Of a stretch of 64,000 bases of DNA, positions 10,194 through 23,708 are shown piece by piece; position 1 is the first letter of the stretch, and each line of letters opens with the position of its first letter. The position numbers and the translations under genes were made by a program. Under the pieces are notes generated by a model. The model was not told the origin of the DNA, searched no databases, and saw only the letters and a list, made by a program, of their open reading frames with translations. This stretch comes from Gracilaria gracilis (taxonomy: Eukaryota; Rhodophyta; Florideophyceae; Gracilariales; Gracilariaceae): NCBI GenBank assembly GCA_030374805.1, contig JARGSG010000012.1, forward strand, positions 62,001 to 126,000, written 5' to 3'.

Positions 10194-10674
10194 TACTTTC
10201 GCGGAGGAAGTAACGCTACTCCTTCCTCTGCAGTTTCATCGTTCGACGGGTCCAACGTCGATATCCGTAAGTTCTTTTTTTTCTTTGAGAATGTTGCTTC
10301 CCGTGGCAGAACTGATGAAGAACGTGCGATTGAATTTCTCGGTTTCTTCGACGAAGAGGCCTTCGAGTTCTACTACAAATAGTTTTCCTCTGATAATGTC
10401 TTCAGCGCCGCTGCATCCGATAATTCCGCGGTCAAAAGAGCCTTCTTGGATAATTTGGGCATTGAGGAGCAACCTGAAGAACACATTCGGCGTGAAGCAT
10501 CTGCACGTCTGGATTTATGGGGACCTCCTTGGTTCCATGACAAAGATGGATGTAGCTTTTGAGAAAGCAGGGTTTACTTCAAAGGCCCAGTTGGGTGTCC
10601 TTCGCCGCGCGGTCATGGCGTACGCCGACTTAGCACAATTGGTCGTCTCCCGTTACTCATATGACTGCGAGTAA
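10194..10674 (+). pseudogene. Gag-like retroelement relic, unit copy 1
   Basis: In the frame beginning at 10194 (no ATG) the translation reads SSFDGSNVDIRKFFFFFENV, then TDEERAIEFLGFFDEEAFEFYYK, a TAG at 10380-10382, and AVKRAFLDNLGIEEQPEEHI to a TGA at 10560. A shift then gives FEKAGFTSKAQLGVLRRAV to a stop at 10674. FDG...DIRKFF...FE...A.EFL...A.EFYY is the pattern of the N-terminal capsid region of Ty3/gypsy or copia Gag. Stops, the frameshift and the unit boundary 70 bp later mean it is only a fragment. No pol follows. The assignment rests on pattern, not on a database hit. Confidence 0.4.
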
Positions 10675-12500
10675 TTGAAGGCGCTAGTGAACGATTCCGT
10701 GGCTGGTAGGAATGTGTTGGAGGGTCACGTGGTAGTGGTTTACAACGGAAGAGACTCCATCAGCTCTAGATACATCGGTTAAAATGTTTGGCCGACAGAA
10801 GGCTCACACACCAGGAGGGTTTCTCGAGTGTTGTAAAGAGGTAATTGTCAAAGATTGACGAATAGTGCGCTTCTTTACACAATAATGGAAACGTAGAAGT
10901 TCTACACGCCGTTTTGCTCAGACGTTGAGCCCTAGAAAGCAAAATCTGGATTTCATCCGATAACTACAAGCCATTAAAGGGTGAGCGCGCACATGCTGAG
11001 ATCACCACGCTTCCAAAATTAGGTTGTTTTGCTCCTTCTTGCGCCAAGCGTGGAATTTTCGGGCGCGTGAATGCGGGAAATGGCAGTTTTACAAATAGAT
11101 AGCGCGAGGTAGAACAGAGTAACCTTGCTAGGTGCTGCAGATACGTAACTAATACAGGGGCTATTAATTTTCATGGGAAGGCTTTGTGGCATGACACCCT
11201 TTCCAATAGTAGTTTCGGCACGCGTTTCTTTAAACGCATTGTCAGCTTTATATATGTGTTTTACTGTTGCAACGCAAGGTTTTGGCAGCTCACAGAGACG
11301 GGTTGACGACGAAGTTAAGTTGCAATAGACACATAGATAAGTACAAAATCCGCCGAAATATAAAAATCACTTTGTAGATCTAGAGCAGGTGTTTCAAAAC
11401 ATTCGCATAAAACAAAAATTCGGTTCAAAGAACTGCGAACACACAATTCGTATATAAAGCGCAAACATGCTAGAAATGCATTCTAACAGCGCCAAATATT
11501 CTGTGCTCCAAGGGAACCTGGCAATTCTTGTGCGCCACTTTTGTATACATTGTACTATTGATTTTATATATAGTTTATCAACGCACGAAGTCTAGCACTT
11601 CATCAAAAGCATGACATAATAGTTTTGACATATTTTGTAGTCATATCTAGTTATCACTTAGTTATCACTGTTGACTTATATATGGGTTGCATTCATTTGC
11701 GGTAAAGCATGCACAACATACAGTATCCATGTCCACGTGTCCACCCGTGCAAAATATTTCCCCACATTAATGCACTTATTTTACAAACTGTTGCGTGACC
11801 AGTAAATGCATCATACGTAAAGTAACATAGTGAGCTACATAAATGCAAGAAACAGTATTTCCCGCGTCTCCCAGCTCAAAGTGGACGCCTATAGTGACTA
11901 TGATGTAGAATTGTTGGAAAACGCCCCTTGTTGCACAAATGCACTTCATTACCAGTGCGGAGCACGAAGAGCACACATTCTCCTTGTTCTTGGTCCAATC
12001 GGGTACTGTGTTTCTTCATCATGTATCACGTGTTCCAATTCTTTAGTTTTAGTCGTTGCAACCATATCAACGGCTGAGACGGGCTTGAATTGATACCATC
12101 CGACCTTCAGATTCAGGTATATTTTGCTCGGTTGGAAGAAAAATGGGCCCAACAGGAGTCATTACCAAATCAACCTCAGGCCTCTTCCTGAAAGGCTCGA
12201 TTCTCCTGGCACCTTTAGGACCGAGTCCACCTGAAGAAGGTGAGCTTTTGAAGAAGCTCTTTACATCGGTGCGGTTGCTATCGTTCGATGTGGGCTTCAT
12301 CGACTTCTTGGATTTAGAACATACAGGATTGCGCGCGAGAGTTCGGGTTTTACCCGGGGGGCAAATTGAGAGCGAAACCAAATCTCCAGAAATGACCTCC
12401 ATGCTGTCCATATGGACACCGTGGTGTTCACAGGGCCATGGGTGTGATGAACAAACTTAGTTCAGCTACACTCTTCACTTCCAAAAAGTCAAACTTTCTT

Positions 12501-12785
12501 TCAACCGCTCGAATGGCTGCAACCTGAACTTCTGTGCTTTTTCTTTTTGAAGAAAGGACACGCAACAGCATTGCTATTCTCTTCAGCACAGCCACACGTC
12601 CTTGAGCATAATATTAGAACCGACGGTAAATCACTAGTCAAGCACCCTTTTTGTATAGTGTTATCTGGTCCTTTTAGTTGTTTTGAAGAATGCTGCGAAG
12701 CCATAGACCCGCAAAACAGAAGAAGAGAGAGTACAAAGATGAAAACTGTCTTGGCAGTCCGTTGTAATGTAGGTCTCTGTTGCAT
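12501..12785 (-). CDS. Small secreted protein, unit copy 2
   Basis: Identical to the ORF at 5346-5630 apart from the last residue (Gly for Asp). Conservation here reflects recent duplication and is not independent evidence of coding. Confidence 0.33.
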   Translation of the reverse strand: MQQRPTLQRTAKTVFIFVLSLLLFCGSMASQHSSKQLKGPDNTIQKGCLTSDLPSVLILCSRTCGCAEENSNAVACPFFKKKKHRSSGCSHSSG

Positions 12786-13509
12786 TTGTGAAGAGGAGAG
12801 GCTCCAACGTCCATCAGTTCGCAGTTGCTGGCAGCAGTCGAATCTTAAGCCTGTGCGTTAGTTCATAGAGGCTGCGACTCGAGATCCGTCCGTATCAAAG
12901 GACTGTTTCTTCCACGGCGCCAATGTGCGGAAAGCATAGTATGTGAACACTTCTTCATCGTTTATTTCAAATAAGCCTTACGGCAGCGTAAGTGTCCAGA
13001 ATTTTTAAAATGTAGGTGCTTATGCAACTGGAGACGGGATAAAGATATTCTCGGTATGCCTAATTGCATGTATAATCTGCGCTTCTGTCAATTGTTGGTG
13101 CCAAATAGACCATAGTCGCGATGATAGAATTCTCATCCTCTTGTTTAATCGGCTTTGGCCCCTAAAAGCAGCTCATAAAACCATTCTTGGACTCTTTCAA
13201 GACTGTATACAATATCTTCGACCATTAATCGTGTTTAGTTACAAAACTGCAGGCATACTACAAACAATATGAATCTCCCTGCTTACGTATATGGTTGGAG
13301 ATTGACGCGTTGGGTGTAACATATTCACACAGTAGTCGAACTTGAGTGCTGCTTTATTGCTCAATGCTGCAAACCAGTATTGTAAAAAAGGATGAACGCA
13401 ACGCATCCCCGCCTTCGCTATAAAACTGCTCCAAAGCTTCACAGGCAACCTTCTTGTGTTATCTGTTTGCTCCCCATCCGCATAGCAATTTGTCGTGTGT
13501 TATTTAAGT

Positions 13510-14890
13510 ATGGAACAGAAAACAGTACTTTTGATTTGTTTTTTTTCTGACTGTGCTTGCTGTGCATCTTGGCGCTTCAGCCGCCACAAACAAAAAGTGG
13601 TTGAGCACCACCGTTCCTCACGGAGTAAGCGGAACATTTGCGAAGATGGAAAGATTTATATTCAAGCTTTTCCAGCCGTGCGACGACATATTGAGGACGT
13701 ACAAGATGCTCTTTCTGCACAAGGAGACACAAGTTCATCACTGTTCGAAATTTATCGCTAGGGCCGCTATCATATATAAACATCTTTTGTCAGTCTACAG
13801 CCGTTGAAGATCCAATTCATCGGACTTCAACAGGAATTAGCCAAATAATGCTTATCGCGTGCATCAGTCTTCCACTCGAAACAAATGATGTATTTGTTCT
13901 TGAAATTAAAGCGAGCAGAGGAGTGAGTATTGCAAACTCATACCGTGACCATAACTCATCCCAACCGCATCGCAATGTACAGCCAGATGCTGCGATTTCG
14001 TGGGGTATTGATGAAATCGATGGCGGATTTCCCAGAAACGATCTTCGCAGCCGCCCTCAACAAATAGGGCTGTTGAAGGTGTCAGTATTTGGATTCTTGA
14101 CACTGGGTGGGAAGAAACAGCAGGAGGCCATTGTGTTTCTATGATTGATGGAGAGTCCAGCCTATCTAGTCTGCCTTAGGCCATGAATGCTTCTTCCCGC
14201 CATGGGATTGATATGGGTATGCTCTCTACTGAAGAGACTACACGGTTGGCTGCCAAAGCAGAGCAAAACTTCGTCGAAGTTCTATCTGCAAATGGCTTGA
14301 AATCTAATGATGATGCTGTAAATGATATTACGTACGTGGTTGAGAACAGGAAGAAATCTAGGAATAACTTTATCAACCTATCGATTGCGCTTAAGAAGGA
14401 CCACACACTCAACAGCTATATTGAATCTGCTGGAAGACAGCGGGTTTTCTTTGTCTTCGCGGCAGAGAAAGATACTAGTTCTAAATCGTGTGATCTAACT
14501 CCTGATTCAGAAGTCGGGAACAAGCAGTTCACGCTTCAAGCGCATACAAGGGATGGTTCGATGTTGGAAGGGAGTTTTGCTACATCGCATCGGGATTGTA
14601 TCAGTCTTACAGCTCCTGGTGTAAATATCGCACTTGAAGAGGATTTGATGTGCTTGGGCACCTCTTATGCTGCAGCTTACGTGTCCAGTGGGATTGCAGT
14701 ACTGCTGTCTGATAACAGAGAGGTGACAGTTGAGTCGTTGACGGAAGTGGGGCGCAGTATTGCGTTTGAACCGGAACATGTTGAAAAGCGCTCGTTTTGT
14801 CTTACGTGCGAGTCCAGGGCGCACACTGCGGGTGTGGCAACGGATGGTGCCAAAGTTTGGAAGGGCACACTGCAGTTGCATTACACGTAG
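13510..14890 (+). pseudogene. S8 protease pseudogene, unit copy 2
   Basis: Same as the copy at 6356-7736, with one base fewer near 14030. The LDTG aspartate motif is therefore out of frame with SWGIDEIDGG. An extra T near 13542 shifts the signal peptide into the other frame. The TAG before the histidine motif is shared. The serine motif reads GTSYAAAYVSSG. Confidence 0.83.
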
Positions 14891-15093
14891 CTGGGCGAGA
14901 TAGACGCAAACATAGCATTGGTACAGCGATGCAGTAATAACCGTTTGTGCAATTGCGTGTACGTACCGTTGGTAGCCAGTCCAACGGTTAGTCTGGCTTG
15001 CTTAGCAACCACTTGTTTCTCAAATAAAGGCTTTAAACATCTTTCCTTTCCAGCGCCAATGTAATGCGTGCCACGTGTCCTCCAGGCCCTAAA

Positions 15094-15714
15094 TCAACCT
15101 GAATTACGGTGGAGACAAACCAAACGCTTCCAGATTGTACTTTTCTTCATCGGACTGCAGCAACAGAAGACTCCCACGCCAAGTGCATCAGTGATGCCCA
15201 TTCCGTAGAAACGCACCAGCTCCTCCAAAAACAGGGACACAAGGGACGCACCGAATTTCACCTTGGTTTCGGCAAAGCCCACCACTCCCATCTTATGGAG
15301 CTGACCGGGTGCAATAGGGAGCGAGATGTTCAGCACCGTACCATCCCCGAACACCCAGCACACAATTACCAGACCGTCCGACTCCCACACAAGCCCTCCC
15401 TTCCAATAATGATGAACGAAGCTGTCTAAGCTTCAAAATACGAATCACGCCATTCTTGTATTCGAAAGCGGGTGACGCCCCACACCTTACATCTCCTGTA
15501 CTCGTTTTAATAGCCCCACCGAACACGCTAATCCTCTGCTTCGAATTTTTCAGACAATCAAATACAACCACCTGCTCTGAGGTCAAAACATTTACGTCCT
15601 GCGTTTGTTTAACTGTGCTTCTGGAACGCAATGTAACTCACTGCCCATTACATAAGAGGCAAATATCTGAACCAGAACAAAAAGCGCCATAATGCGTGCC
15701 CAAATGTATATCAT
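15094..15714 (-). pseudogene. ISLPIAP-family pseudogene, unit copy 2
   Basis: As in copy 1, with the same break after the signal peptide and an additional base near 15347 (ATCCCCG for ATCCCG). This splits the mature frame into 15094-15390 and 15293-15631 just before the ISLPIAP block. Comparison with 2715-3341 shows that the copy 1 frame is the ancestral one. Confidence 0.6.
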
Positions 15715-16553
15715 GTTCAATTGATTCGTTCAGCGACTTGGTATCTAAGCAAGAAACGACGAAAGGTGGGTAGAAATGATTGGGTAACTAAAGAAAGGAT
15801 GCACTGCCAGAGCTGGTCTGTCGTTTATGACTGTGACATGTGCCATGCAACGCTTAAGTAGTAACATTTTCCACACCGGCAGATAAGAAGCAAACGTTGT
15901 TCTGATAAACACGTGTGCGACGTCATTGCCTCTTCCCTGTTACTTTGAATTGCGAGTTCAGACCTTGCCCTTGAGTCGTAAGTCACGACTCATGAAGAGC
16001 TGAAGAGCAAGGTCTGAAATGTGGAACGTTGTACGCATGGAAGACCAGCTGAACTCGAGTCGCGAAGGGAATGCGCATTGCTGCAACCGAACAATCAAAA
16101 CACTGAGCGGGTTGGAACGCTCAGCTGTGCTAGCTTGTCTTTCTGTTCTTCCAACCAATGGCTGGATTAGATTGTAACGAGATCCATGCCAAAAATCGCA
16201 ACAATCAACGAAAACCTGTTAAAGCACCCATGGGCTCAAAAATGCCCCTCCCCCGACAACGCGTTCATCATTGCGCAGTCGGCGTGAGCACTTCTTGAGC
16301 ATCTCCAGCTAAGATATCAATATATCGCCTTGCTAGATTGTCTGATGACTGTGGAAAGGGAGTTATGTGTATAATTTAGGCCCTGAAATCAGATAAACCA
16401 ACAGCAGGTCTTTGTTTGATACCTTCTCCAGCACAGTGCTTGGTTGGGTGAACGCTACGTTTGGGCACTGTTCGTAAATGTGACACGTGTCTTGGCACAG
16501 CTTGGGTGTTGCAGCACAGCGCGCGTAGTACACGGGTGGGGCATAAGCTATGC

Positions 16554-16815
16554 TCTAGAAGCTTCTAGAAGCTGGTCTGCCTAGATATTTTATGAATATT
16601 TTGGTTTCTACATTTGGTGCACGGCCGTATACTGCATGGTCCTTGTGGGAAGCTCAGTCTACTTAAGCGCCACGACCGCTATCGTAAGTGGAAGGATCAG
16701 ATGATATGTTGCACTTCGAAGCACATCATTGGTTGCTGTATGTAGAAATGCGTTTGTAGTCTAGTTAAGAAGGGTTTACTGCGTATAAAAGGGCCGGAGC
16801 GATCGCATCCAGACC
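16554..16815 (+). promoter_or_regulatory. Heat-shock element plus TATA box promoter, unit copy 2
   Basis: GAA at 16558, TTC at 16563 and GAA at 16568 form the same perfect element; TATAAAAG is at 16784-16791. Unchanged relative to copy 1. Confidence 0.55.
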
Positions 16816-17348
16816 AACTCCTGCCAGACCACTTCCCCTTCGACAACCCTCCACACACTTTCTCTATAGCAAACTCTATTTTGCTTTCTTCTGTCGTTCT
16901 CTTCCCTTCCTTCAACTTTCCCTCCCTCTTAGCGGCTTGGTCTCCTGCATTCCTTTGACACAGGGCTGAATAGCATTATCCCTCGTTTGGGTATGTCTTG
17001 TGCTTCGGCGATTCAAGTGTCATTCCTCGCAGGTGACCTAAATTCGGTCCTGCGAGATGGAGCTTCAGCCTGTTGGCTGTGATTTTGTATGAGCATGTGC
17101 CGGCACTAGACCTATAGTTTTGGTCGTGCTGTGGCTTCTGCTTCATACACATTTCAGAGTCGTCGTTGCTACTTGGCACAGTTTGATTGTATAATACGGA
17201 CTCTTGCCTACTACAGCTACGCAGCGTGTTGGGCTGGTACTCTTGAGACCACTTTCTGTTTTGTCTCTTTCTGTCGTGTTTGTGTCCCCCCGTTCTTGGG
17301 TTTGTCACCACCCGCACCATTCACCTTACAAAAATAGCGTTCTGATAG

Positions 17349-17829
17349 TACTTTCGCGGAGGAAGTAACGCTACTCCTTCCTCTGCAGTTTCATCGTTCG
17401 ACGGGTCCAACGTCGATATCCGTAAGTTCTTTTTTTTCTTTGAGAATGTTGCTTCCCGTGGCAGAACTGATGAAGAACGTGCGATTGAATTTCTCGGTTT
17501 CTTCGACGAAGAGGCCTTCGAGTTCTACTACAAATAGTTTTCCTCTGATAATGTCTTCAGCGCCACTGCATCCGATTATTCCGCGGTCAAAAGAGCCTTC
17601 TTGGATAATTTGGGCATTGAGGAGCAACCTGAAGAACACATTCGGCGTGAAGCATCTGCACGTCTGGATTTATGGGGACCTCCTTGGTTCCATGACAAAG
17701 ATGGATGTAGCTTTTGAGAAAGCAGGGTTTACTTCAAAGGCCCAGTTTGGTCTCCTTCGCCGCGCGGTCATGGAGTACGCCGACTTAGCACAATTTGTCG
17801 TCTCCCGTTACTCATATGACTGCGAGTAA
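17349..17829 (+). pseudogene. Gag-like retroelement relic, unit copy 2
   Basis: Same frame and stops as copy 1, with a few substitutions (SDYSAVK for SDNSAVK; QFGLLRR for QLGVLRR). Confidence 0.4.
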
Positions 17830-19656
17830 TTGAAGGCGCTAGTGAACGATTCCGTGGCTGGTAGGAATGTGTTGGAGGGTCACGTGGTAGTGGTTTACAA
17901 CGGAAGAGACTCCATCAGCTCTAGATACATCGGTTAAAATGTTTGGCCGACAGAAGGCTCACACACCAGGAGGGTTTCTCGAGTGTTGTAAAGAGGTAAT
18001 TGTCAAAGATTGACGAATAGTGCGCTTCTTTACACAATAATGGAAACGTAGAAGTTCTACACGCCGTTTTGCTCAGACGTTGAGCCCTAGAAAGCAAAAT
18101 CTGGATTTCATCCGATAACTACAAGCCATTAAAGGGTGAGCGCGCACATGCTGAGATCACCACGCTTCCAAAATTAGGTTGTTTTGCTCCTTCTTGCGCC
18201 AAGCGTGGAATTTTCGGGCGCGTGAATGCGGGAAATGGCAGTTTTACAAATAGATAGCGCGAGGTAGAACAGAGTAACCTTGCTAGGTGCTGCAGATACG
18301 TAACTAATACAGGGGCTATTAATTTTCATGGGAAGGCTTTGTGGCATGACACCCTTTCCAATAGTAGTTTCGGCACGCGTTTCTTTAAACGCATTGTCAG
18401 CTTTATATATGTGTTTTACTGTTGCAACGCAAGGTTTTGGCAGCTCACAGAGACGGGTTGACGACGAAGTTAAGTTGCAATAGACACATAGATAAGTACA
18501 AAATCCGCCGAAATATAAAAATCACTTTGTAGATCTAGAGCAGGTGTTTCAAAACATTCGCATAAAACAAAAATTCGGTTCAAAGAACTGCGAACACACA
18601 ATTCGTATATAAAGCGCAAACATGCTAGAAATGCATTCTAACAGCGCCAAATATTCTGTGCTCCAAGGGAACCTGGCAATTCTTGTGCGCCACTTTTGTA
18701 TACATTGTACTATTGATTTTATATATAGTTTTATCAACGCACGAAGTCTAGCACTTCATCAAAAGCATGACATAATAGTTTTGACATATTTTGTAGTCAT
18801 ATCTAGTTATCACTTAGTTATCACTGTTGACTTATATATGGGTTGCATTCATTTGCGGTAAAGCATGCACAACATACAGTATCCATGTCCACGTGTCCAC
18901 CCGTGCAAAATATTTCCCCACATTAATGCACTTATTTTACAAACTGTTGCGTGACCAGTAAATGCATCATACGTAAAGTAACATAGTGAGCTACATAAAT
19001 GCAAGAAACAGTATTTCCCGCGTCTCCCAGCTCAAAGTGGACGCCTATAGTGACTATGATGTAGAATTGTTGGAAAACGCCCCTTGTTGCACAAATGCAC
19101 TTCATTACCAGTGCGGAGCACGAAGAGCACACATTCTCCTTGTTCTTGGTCCAATCGGGTACTGTGTTTCTTCATCATGTATCACGTGTTCCAATTCTTT
19201 AGTTTTAGTCGTTGCAACCATATCAACGGCTGAGACGGGCTTGAATTGATACCATCCGACCTTCAGATTCAGGTATATTTTGCTCGGTTGGAAGAAAAAT
19301 GGGCCCAACAGGAGTCATTACCAAATCAACCTCAGGCCTCTTCCTGAAAGGCTCGATTCTCCTGGCACCTTTAGGACCGAGTCCACCTGAAGAAGGTGAG
19401 CTTTTGAAGAAGCTCTTTACATCGGTGCGGTTGCTATCGTTCGATGTGGGCTTCATCGACTTCTTGGATTTAGAACATACAGGATTGCGCGCGAGAGTTC
19501 GGGTTTTACCCGGGGGGCAAATTGAGAGCGAAACCAAATCTCCAGAATTGACCTCCATGCTGTCCATATGGACACCGTGGTGTTCACAGGGCCATGGGTG
19601 TGATGAACAAACTTAGTTCAGCTACACTCTTCACTTCCAAAAAGTCAAACTTTCTT

Positions 19657-19941
19657 TCAACCGCTCGAATGGCTGCAACCTGAACTTCTGTGCTTTTTCT
19701 TTTTGAAGAAAGGACACGCAACAGCATTGCTATTCTCTTCAGCACAGCCACACGTCCTTGAGCATAATATTAGAACCGACGGTAAATCACTAGTCAAGCA
19801 CCCTTTTTGTATAGTGTTATCTGGTCCTTTTAGTTGTTTTGAAGAATGCTGCGAAGCCATAGACCCGCAAAACAGAAGAAGAGAGAGTACAAAGATGAAA
19901 ACTGTCTTGGCAGTCCGTTGTAATGTAGGTCTCTGTTGCAT
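19657..19941 (-). CDS. Small secreted protein, unit copy 3
   Basis: Same 94-residue ORF and signal peptide as in copy 2, ending HSSG. Confidence 0.33.
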   Translation of the reverse strand: MQQRPTLQRTAKTVFIFVLSLLLFCGSMASQHSSKQLKGPDNTIQKGCLTSDLPSVLILCSRTCGCAEENSNAVACPFFKKKKHRSSGCSHSSG

Positions 19942-20665
19942 TTGTGAAGAGGAGAGGCTCCAACGTCCATCAGTTCGCAGTTGCTGGCAGCAGTCGAATC
20001 TTAAGCCTGTGCGTTAGTTCATAGAGGCTGCGACTCGAGATCCGTCCGTATCAAAGGACTGTTTCTTCCACGGCGCCAATGTGCGGAAAGCATAGTATGT
20101 GAACACTTCTTCATCGTTTATTTCAAATAAGCCTTACGGCAGCGTAAGTGTCCAGAATTTTTAAAATGTAGGTGCTTATGCAACTGGAGACGGGATAAAG
20201 ATATTCTCGGTATGCCTAATTGCATGTATAATCTGCGCTTCTGTCAATTGTTGGTGCCAAATAGACCATAGTCGCGATGATAGAATTCTCATCCTCTTGT
20301 TTAATCGGCTTTGGCCCCTAAAAGCAGCTCATAAAACCATTCTTGGACTCTTTCAAGACTGTATACAATATCTTCGACCATTAATCGTGTTTAGTTACAA
20401 AACTGCAGGCATACTACAAACAATATGAATCTCCCTGCTTACGTATATGGTTGGAGATTGACGCGTTGGGTGTAACATATTCACACAGTAGTCGAACTTG
20501 AGTGCTGCTTTATTGCTCAATGCTGCAAACCAGTATTGTAAAAAAGGATGAACGCAACGCATCCCCGCCTTCGCTATAAAACTACTCCAAAGCTTCACAG
20601 ACAACCTTCTTGTGTTATCTGTTTGCTCCCCATCCGCATAGCAATTTGTCGTGTGTTATTTAAGT

Positions 20666-22045
20666 ATGGAACAGAAAACAGTACTTTTGATTTGTTTTTT
20701 TCTGACTGTGCTTGCTGTGCATCTTGGCGCTTCAGCCGCCACAAACAAAAAGTGGTTGAGCACCACCGTTACTCACGGAGTAAGCGGAACATTTGCGAAG
20801 ATGGAAAGATTTATATTCAAGCTTTTCCAGCCGTGCGACGACATATTGAGGACGTACAAGATGCTCTTTCTGCACAAGGAGACACAAGTTCATCACTGTT
20901 CGAAATTTATCGCTAGGGCCGCTATCATATATAAACATCTTTTGTCAGTCTACAGCCGTTGAAGATCCAATTCATCGGACTTCAACAGGAATTAGCCAAA
21001 TAATGCTTATCGCGTGCATCAGTCTTCCACTCGAAACAAATGATGTATTTGTTCTTGAAATTAAAGCGAGCAGAGGAGTGAGTATTGCAAACTCATACCG
21101 TGACCATAACTCATCCCAACCGCATCGCAATGTACAGCCAGATGCTGCGATTTCGTGGGGTATTGATGAAATCGATGGCGGATTTCCCAGAAACGATCTT
21201 CGCAGCCGCCCTCAACAAATAGGGCTGTTGAAGGTGTCAGTATTTGGATTCTTGACACTGGGTGGGAAGAAACAGCAGGAGGCCATTGTGTTTCTATGAT
21301 TGATGGAGAGTCCAGCCTATCTAGTCTGCCTTAGGCCATGAATGCTTCTTCCCGCCATGGGATTGATATGGGTATGCTCTCTACTGAAGAGACTACACGG
21401 TTGGCTGCCAAAGCAGAGCAAAACTTCGTCGAAGTTCTATCTGCAAATGGCTTGAAATCTAATGATGATGCTGTAAATGATATTACGTACGTGGTTGAGA
21501 ACAGGAAGAAATCTAGGAATAACTTTATCAACCTATCGATTGCGCTTAAGAAGGACCACACACTCAACAGCTATATTGAATCTGCTGGAAGACAGCGGGT
21601 TTTCTTTGTCTTCGCGGCAGAGAAAGATACTAGTTCTAAATCGTGTGATCTAACTCCTGATTCAGAAGTCGGGAACAAGCAGTTCACGCTTCAAGCGCAT
21701 ACAAGGGATGGTTCGATGTTGGAAGGGAGTTTTGCTACATCGCATCGGGATTGTATCAGTCTTACAGCTCCTGGTGTAAATATCGCACTTGAAGAGGATT
21801 TGATGTGCTTGGGCACCTCTTATGCTGCAGCTTACGTGTCCAGTGGGATTGCAGTACTGCTGTCTGATAACAGAGAGGTGACAGTTGAGTCGTTGACGGA
21901 AGTGGGGCGCAGTATTGCGTTTGAACCGGAACATGTTGAAAAGCGCTCGTTTTGTCTTACGTGCGAGTCCAGGGCGCACACTGCGGGTGTGGCAACGGAT
22001 GGTGCCAAAGTTTGGAAGGGCACACTGCAGTTGCATTACACGTAG
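20666..22045 (+). pseudogene. S8 protease pseudogene, unit copy 3
   Basis: Shares with copy 2 the one-base loss before the aspartate motif and GTSYAAAYVSSG at the serine motif. The signal peptide frame is as in copy 1. The in-frame TAG before SSRHG is present. Confidence 0.83.
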
Positions 22046-22248
22046 CTGGGCGAGATAGACGCAAACATAGCATTGGTACAGCGATGCAGTAATAACCGTT
22101 TGTGCAATTGCGTGTACGTACCGTTGGTAGCCAGTCCAACGGTTAGTCTGGCTTGCTTAGCAACCACTTGTTTCTCAAATAAAGGCTTTAAACATCTTTC
22201 CTTTCCAGCGCCAATGTAATGCGTGCCACGTGTCCTCCAGGCCCTAAA

Positions 22249-22869
22249 TCAACCTGAATTACGGTGGAGACAAACCAAACGCTTCCAGATTGTACTTTTC
22301 TTCATCGGACTGCAGCAACAGAAGACTCCCACGCCAAGTGCATCAGTGATGCCCATTCCGTAGAAACGCACCAGCTCCTCCAAAAACAGGGACACAAAGG
22401 ACGCACCGAATTTCACCTTGGTTTCGGCAAAGCCCACCACTCCCATCTTATGGAGCTGACCGGGTGCAATAGGGAGCGAGATGTTCAGCACCGTACCATC
22501 CTCGAACACCCAGCACACAATTACCAGACCGTCCGACTCCCACACAAGCCCTCCCTTCCAATAATGATGAACGAAGCTGTCTAAGCTTCAAAATACGAAT
22601 CACGCCATTCTTGTATTCGAAAGCGGGTGACGCCCCACACCTTACATCTCCTGTACTCGTTTTAATAGCCCCACCGAACCCGCTAATCCTTTGCTTCGAA
22701 TTTTTCAGACAATCAAATACAACCACCTGCTCTGAGGTCAAAACATTTACGTCCTGCGTTTGTTTAACTGTGCTTCTGGAACGCAATGTAACTCACTGCC
22801 CATTACATAAGAGGCAAATATCTGAACCAGAACAAAAAGCGCCATTATGCGTGCCCAAATGTATATCAT
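22249..22869 (-). pseudogene. ISLPIAP-family pseudogene, unit copy 3
   Basis: Carries the same extra base as copy 2 (here ATCCTCG near 22500) and the same break after the signal peptide, so it was inherited from a common broken parent. Confidence 0.6.
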
Positions 22870-23708
22870 GTTCAATTGATTCGTTCAGCGACTTGGTATC
22901 TAAGCAAGAAACGACGAGAGGTGGGTAGAAATGATTGGGTAACTAAAGAAAGGATGCACTGCCAGAGCTGGTCTGTCGTTTATGACTGTGACATGTGCCA
23001 TGCAACGCTTAAGTAGTAACATTTTCCACACCGGCAGATAAGAAGCAAACGTTGTTCTGATAAACACGTGTGCGACGTCATTGCCTCTTCCCTGTTACTT
23101 TGAATTGCGAGTTCAGACCTTGCCCTTGAGTCGTAAGTCACGACTCATGAAGAGCTGAAGAGCAAGGTCTGAAATGTGGAACGTTGTACGCATGGAAGAC
23201 CAGCTGAACTCGAGTCGCGAAGGGAATGCGCATTGCTGCAACCGAACAATCAAAACACTGAGCGGGTTGGAACGCTCAGCTGTGCTAGCTTGTCTTTCTG
23301 TTCTTCCAACCAATGGCTGGATTAGATTGTAACGAGATCCATGCCAAAAATCGCAACAATCAACGAAAACCTGTTAAAGCACCCATGGGCTCAAAAATGC
23401 CCCTCCCCCGACAACGCGTTCATCATTGCGCAGTCGGCGTGAGCACTTCTTGAGCATCTCCAGCTAAGATATCAATATATCGCCTTGCTAGATTGTCTGA
23501 TGACTGTGGAAAGGGAGTTATGTGTATAATTTAGGCCCTGAAATCAGATAAACCAACAGCAGGTCTTTGTTTGATACCTTCTCCAGCACAGTGCTTGGTT
23601 GGGTGAACGCTACGTTTGGGCACTGTTCGTAAATGTGACACGTGTCTTGGCACAGCTTGGGTGTTGCAGCACAGCGCGCGTAGTACACGGGTGGGGCATA
23701 AGCTATGC

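Larger units (their letters stand above)
3591..10746 (+). repeat. Tandem 7.16-kb unit, copy 1
   Basis: The unit begins at GGAAGAGACTCCATCAGC (3591) and the same sequence recurs at 10747, 17902 and 25057, spacing 7156, 7155 and 7155 bp. Copies 1-3 differ by scattered substitutions and single-base indels and look about 98-99% identical by eye. Copy 1 keeps two reading frames that copies 2 and 3 have lost: the S8 frame near 6875 (an extra C relative to them) and the ISLPIAP frame near 8195 (one base fewer). It is therefore the least decayed copy for those genes. Confidence 0.95.
10747..17901 (+). repeat. Tandem 7.16-kb unit, copy 2
   Basis: Head-to-tail with copies 1 and 3. It shares with copy 3, against copy 1, the one-base loss in the S8 gene (near 14030) and the one-base gain in the ISLPIAP gene (near 15347), so copies 2 and 3 are sisters. 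It also has a private extra T in the poly-T run near 13542. Confidence 0.95.
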
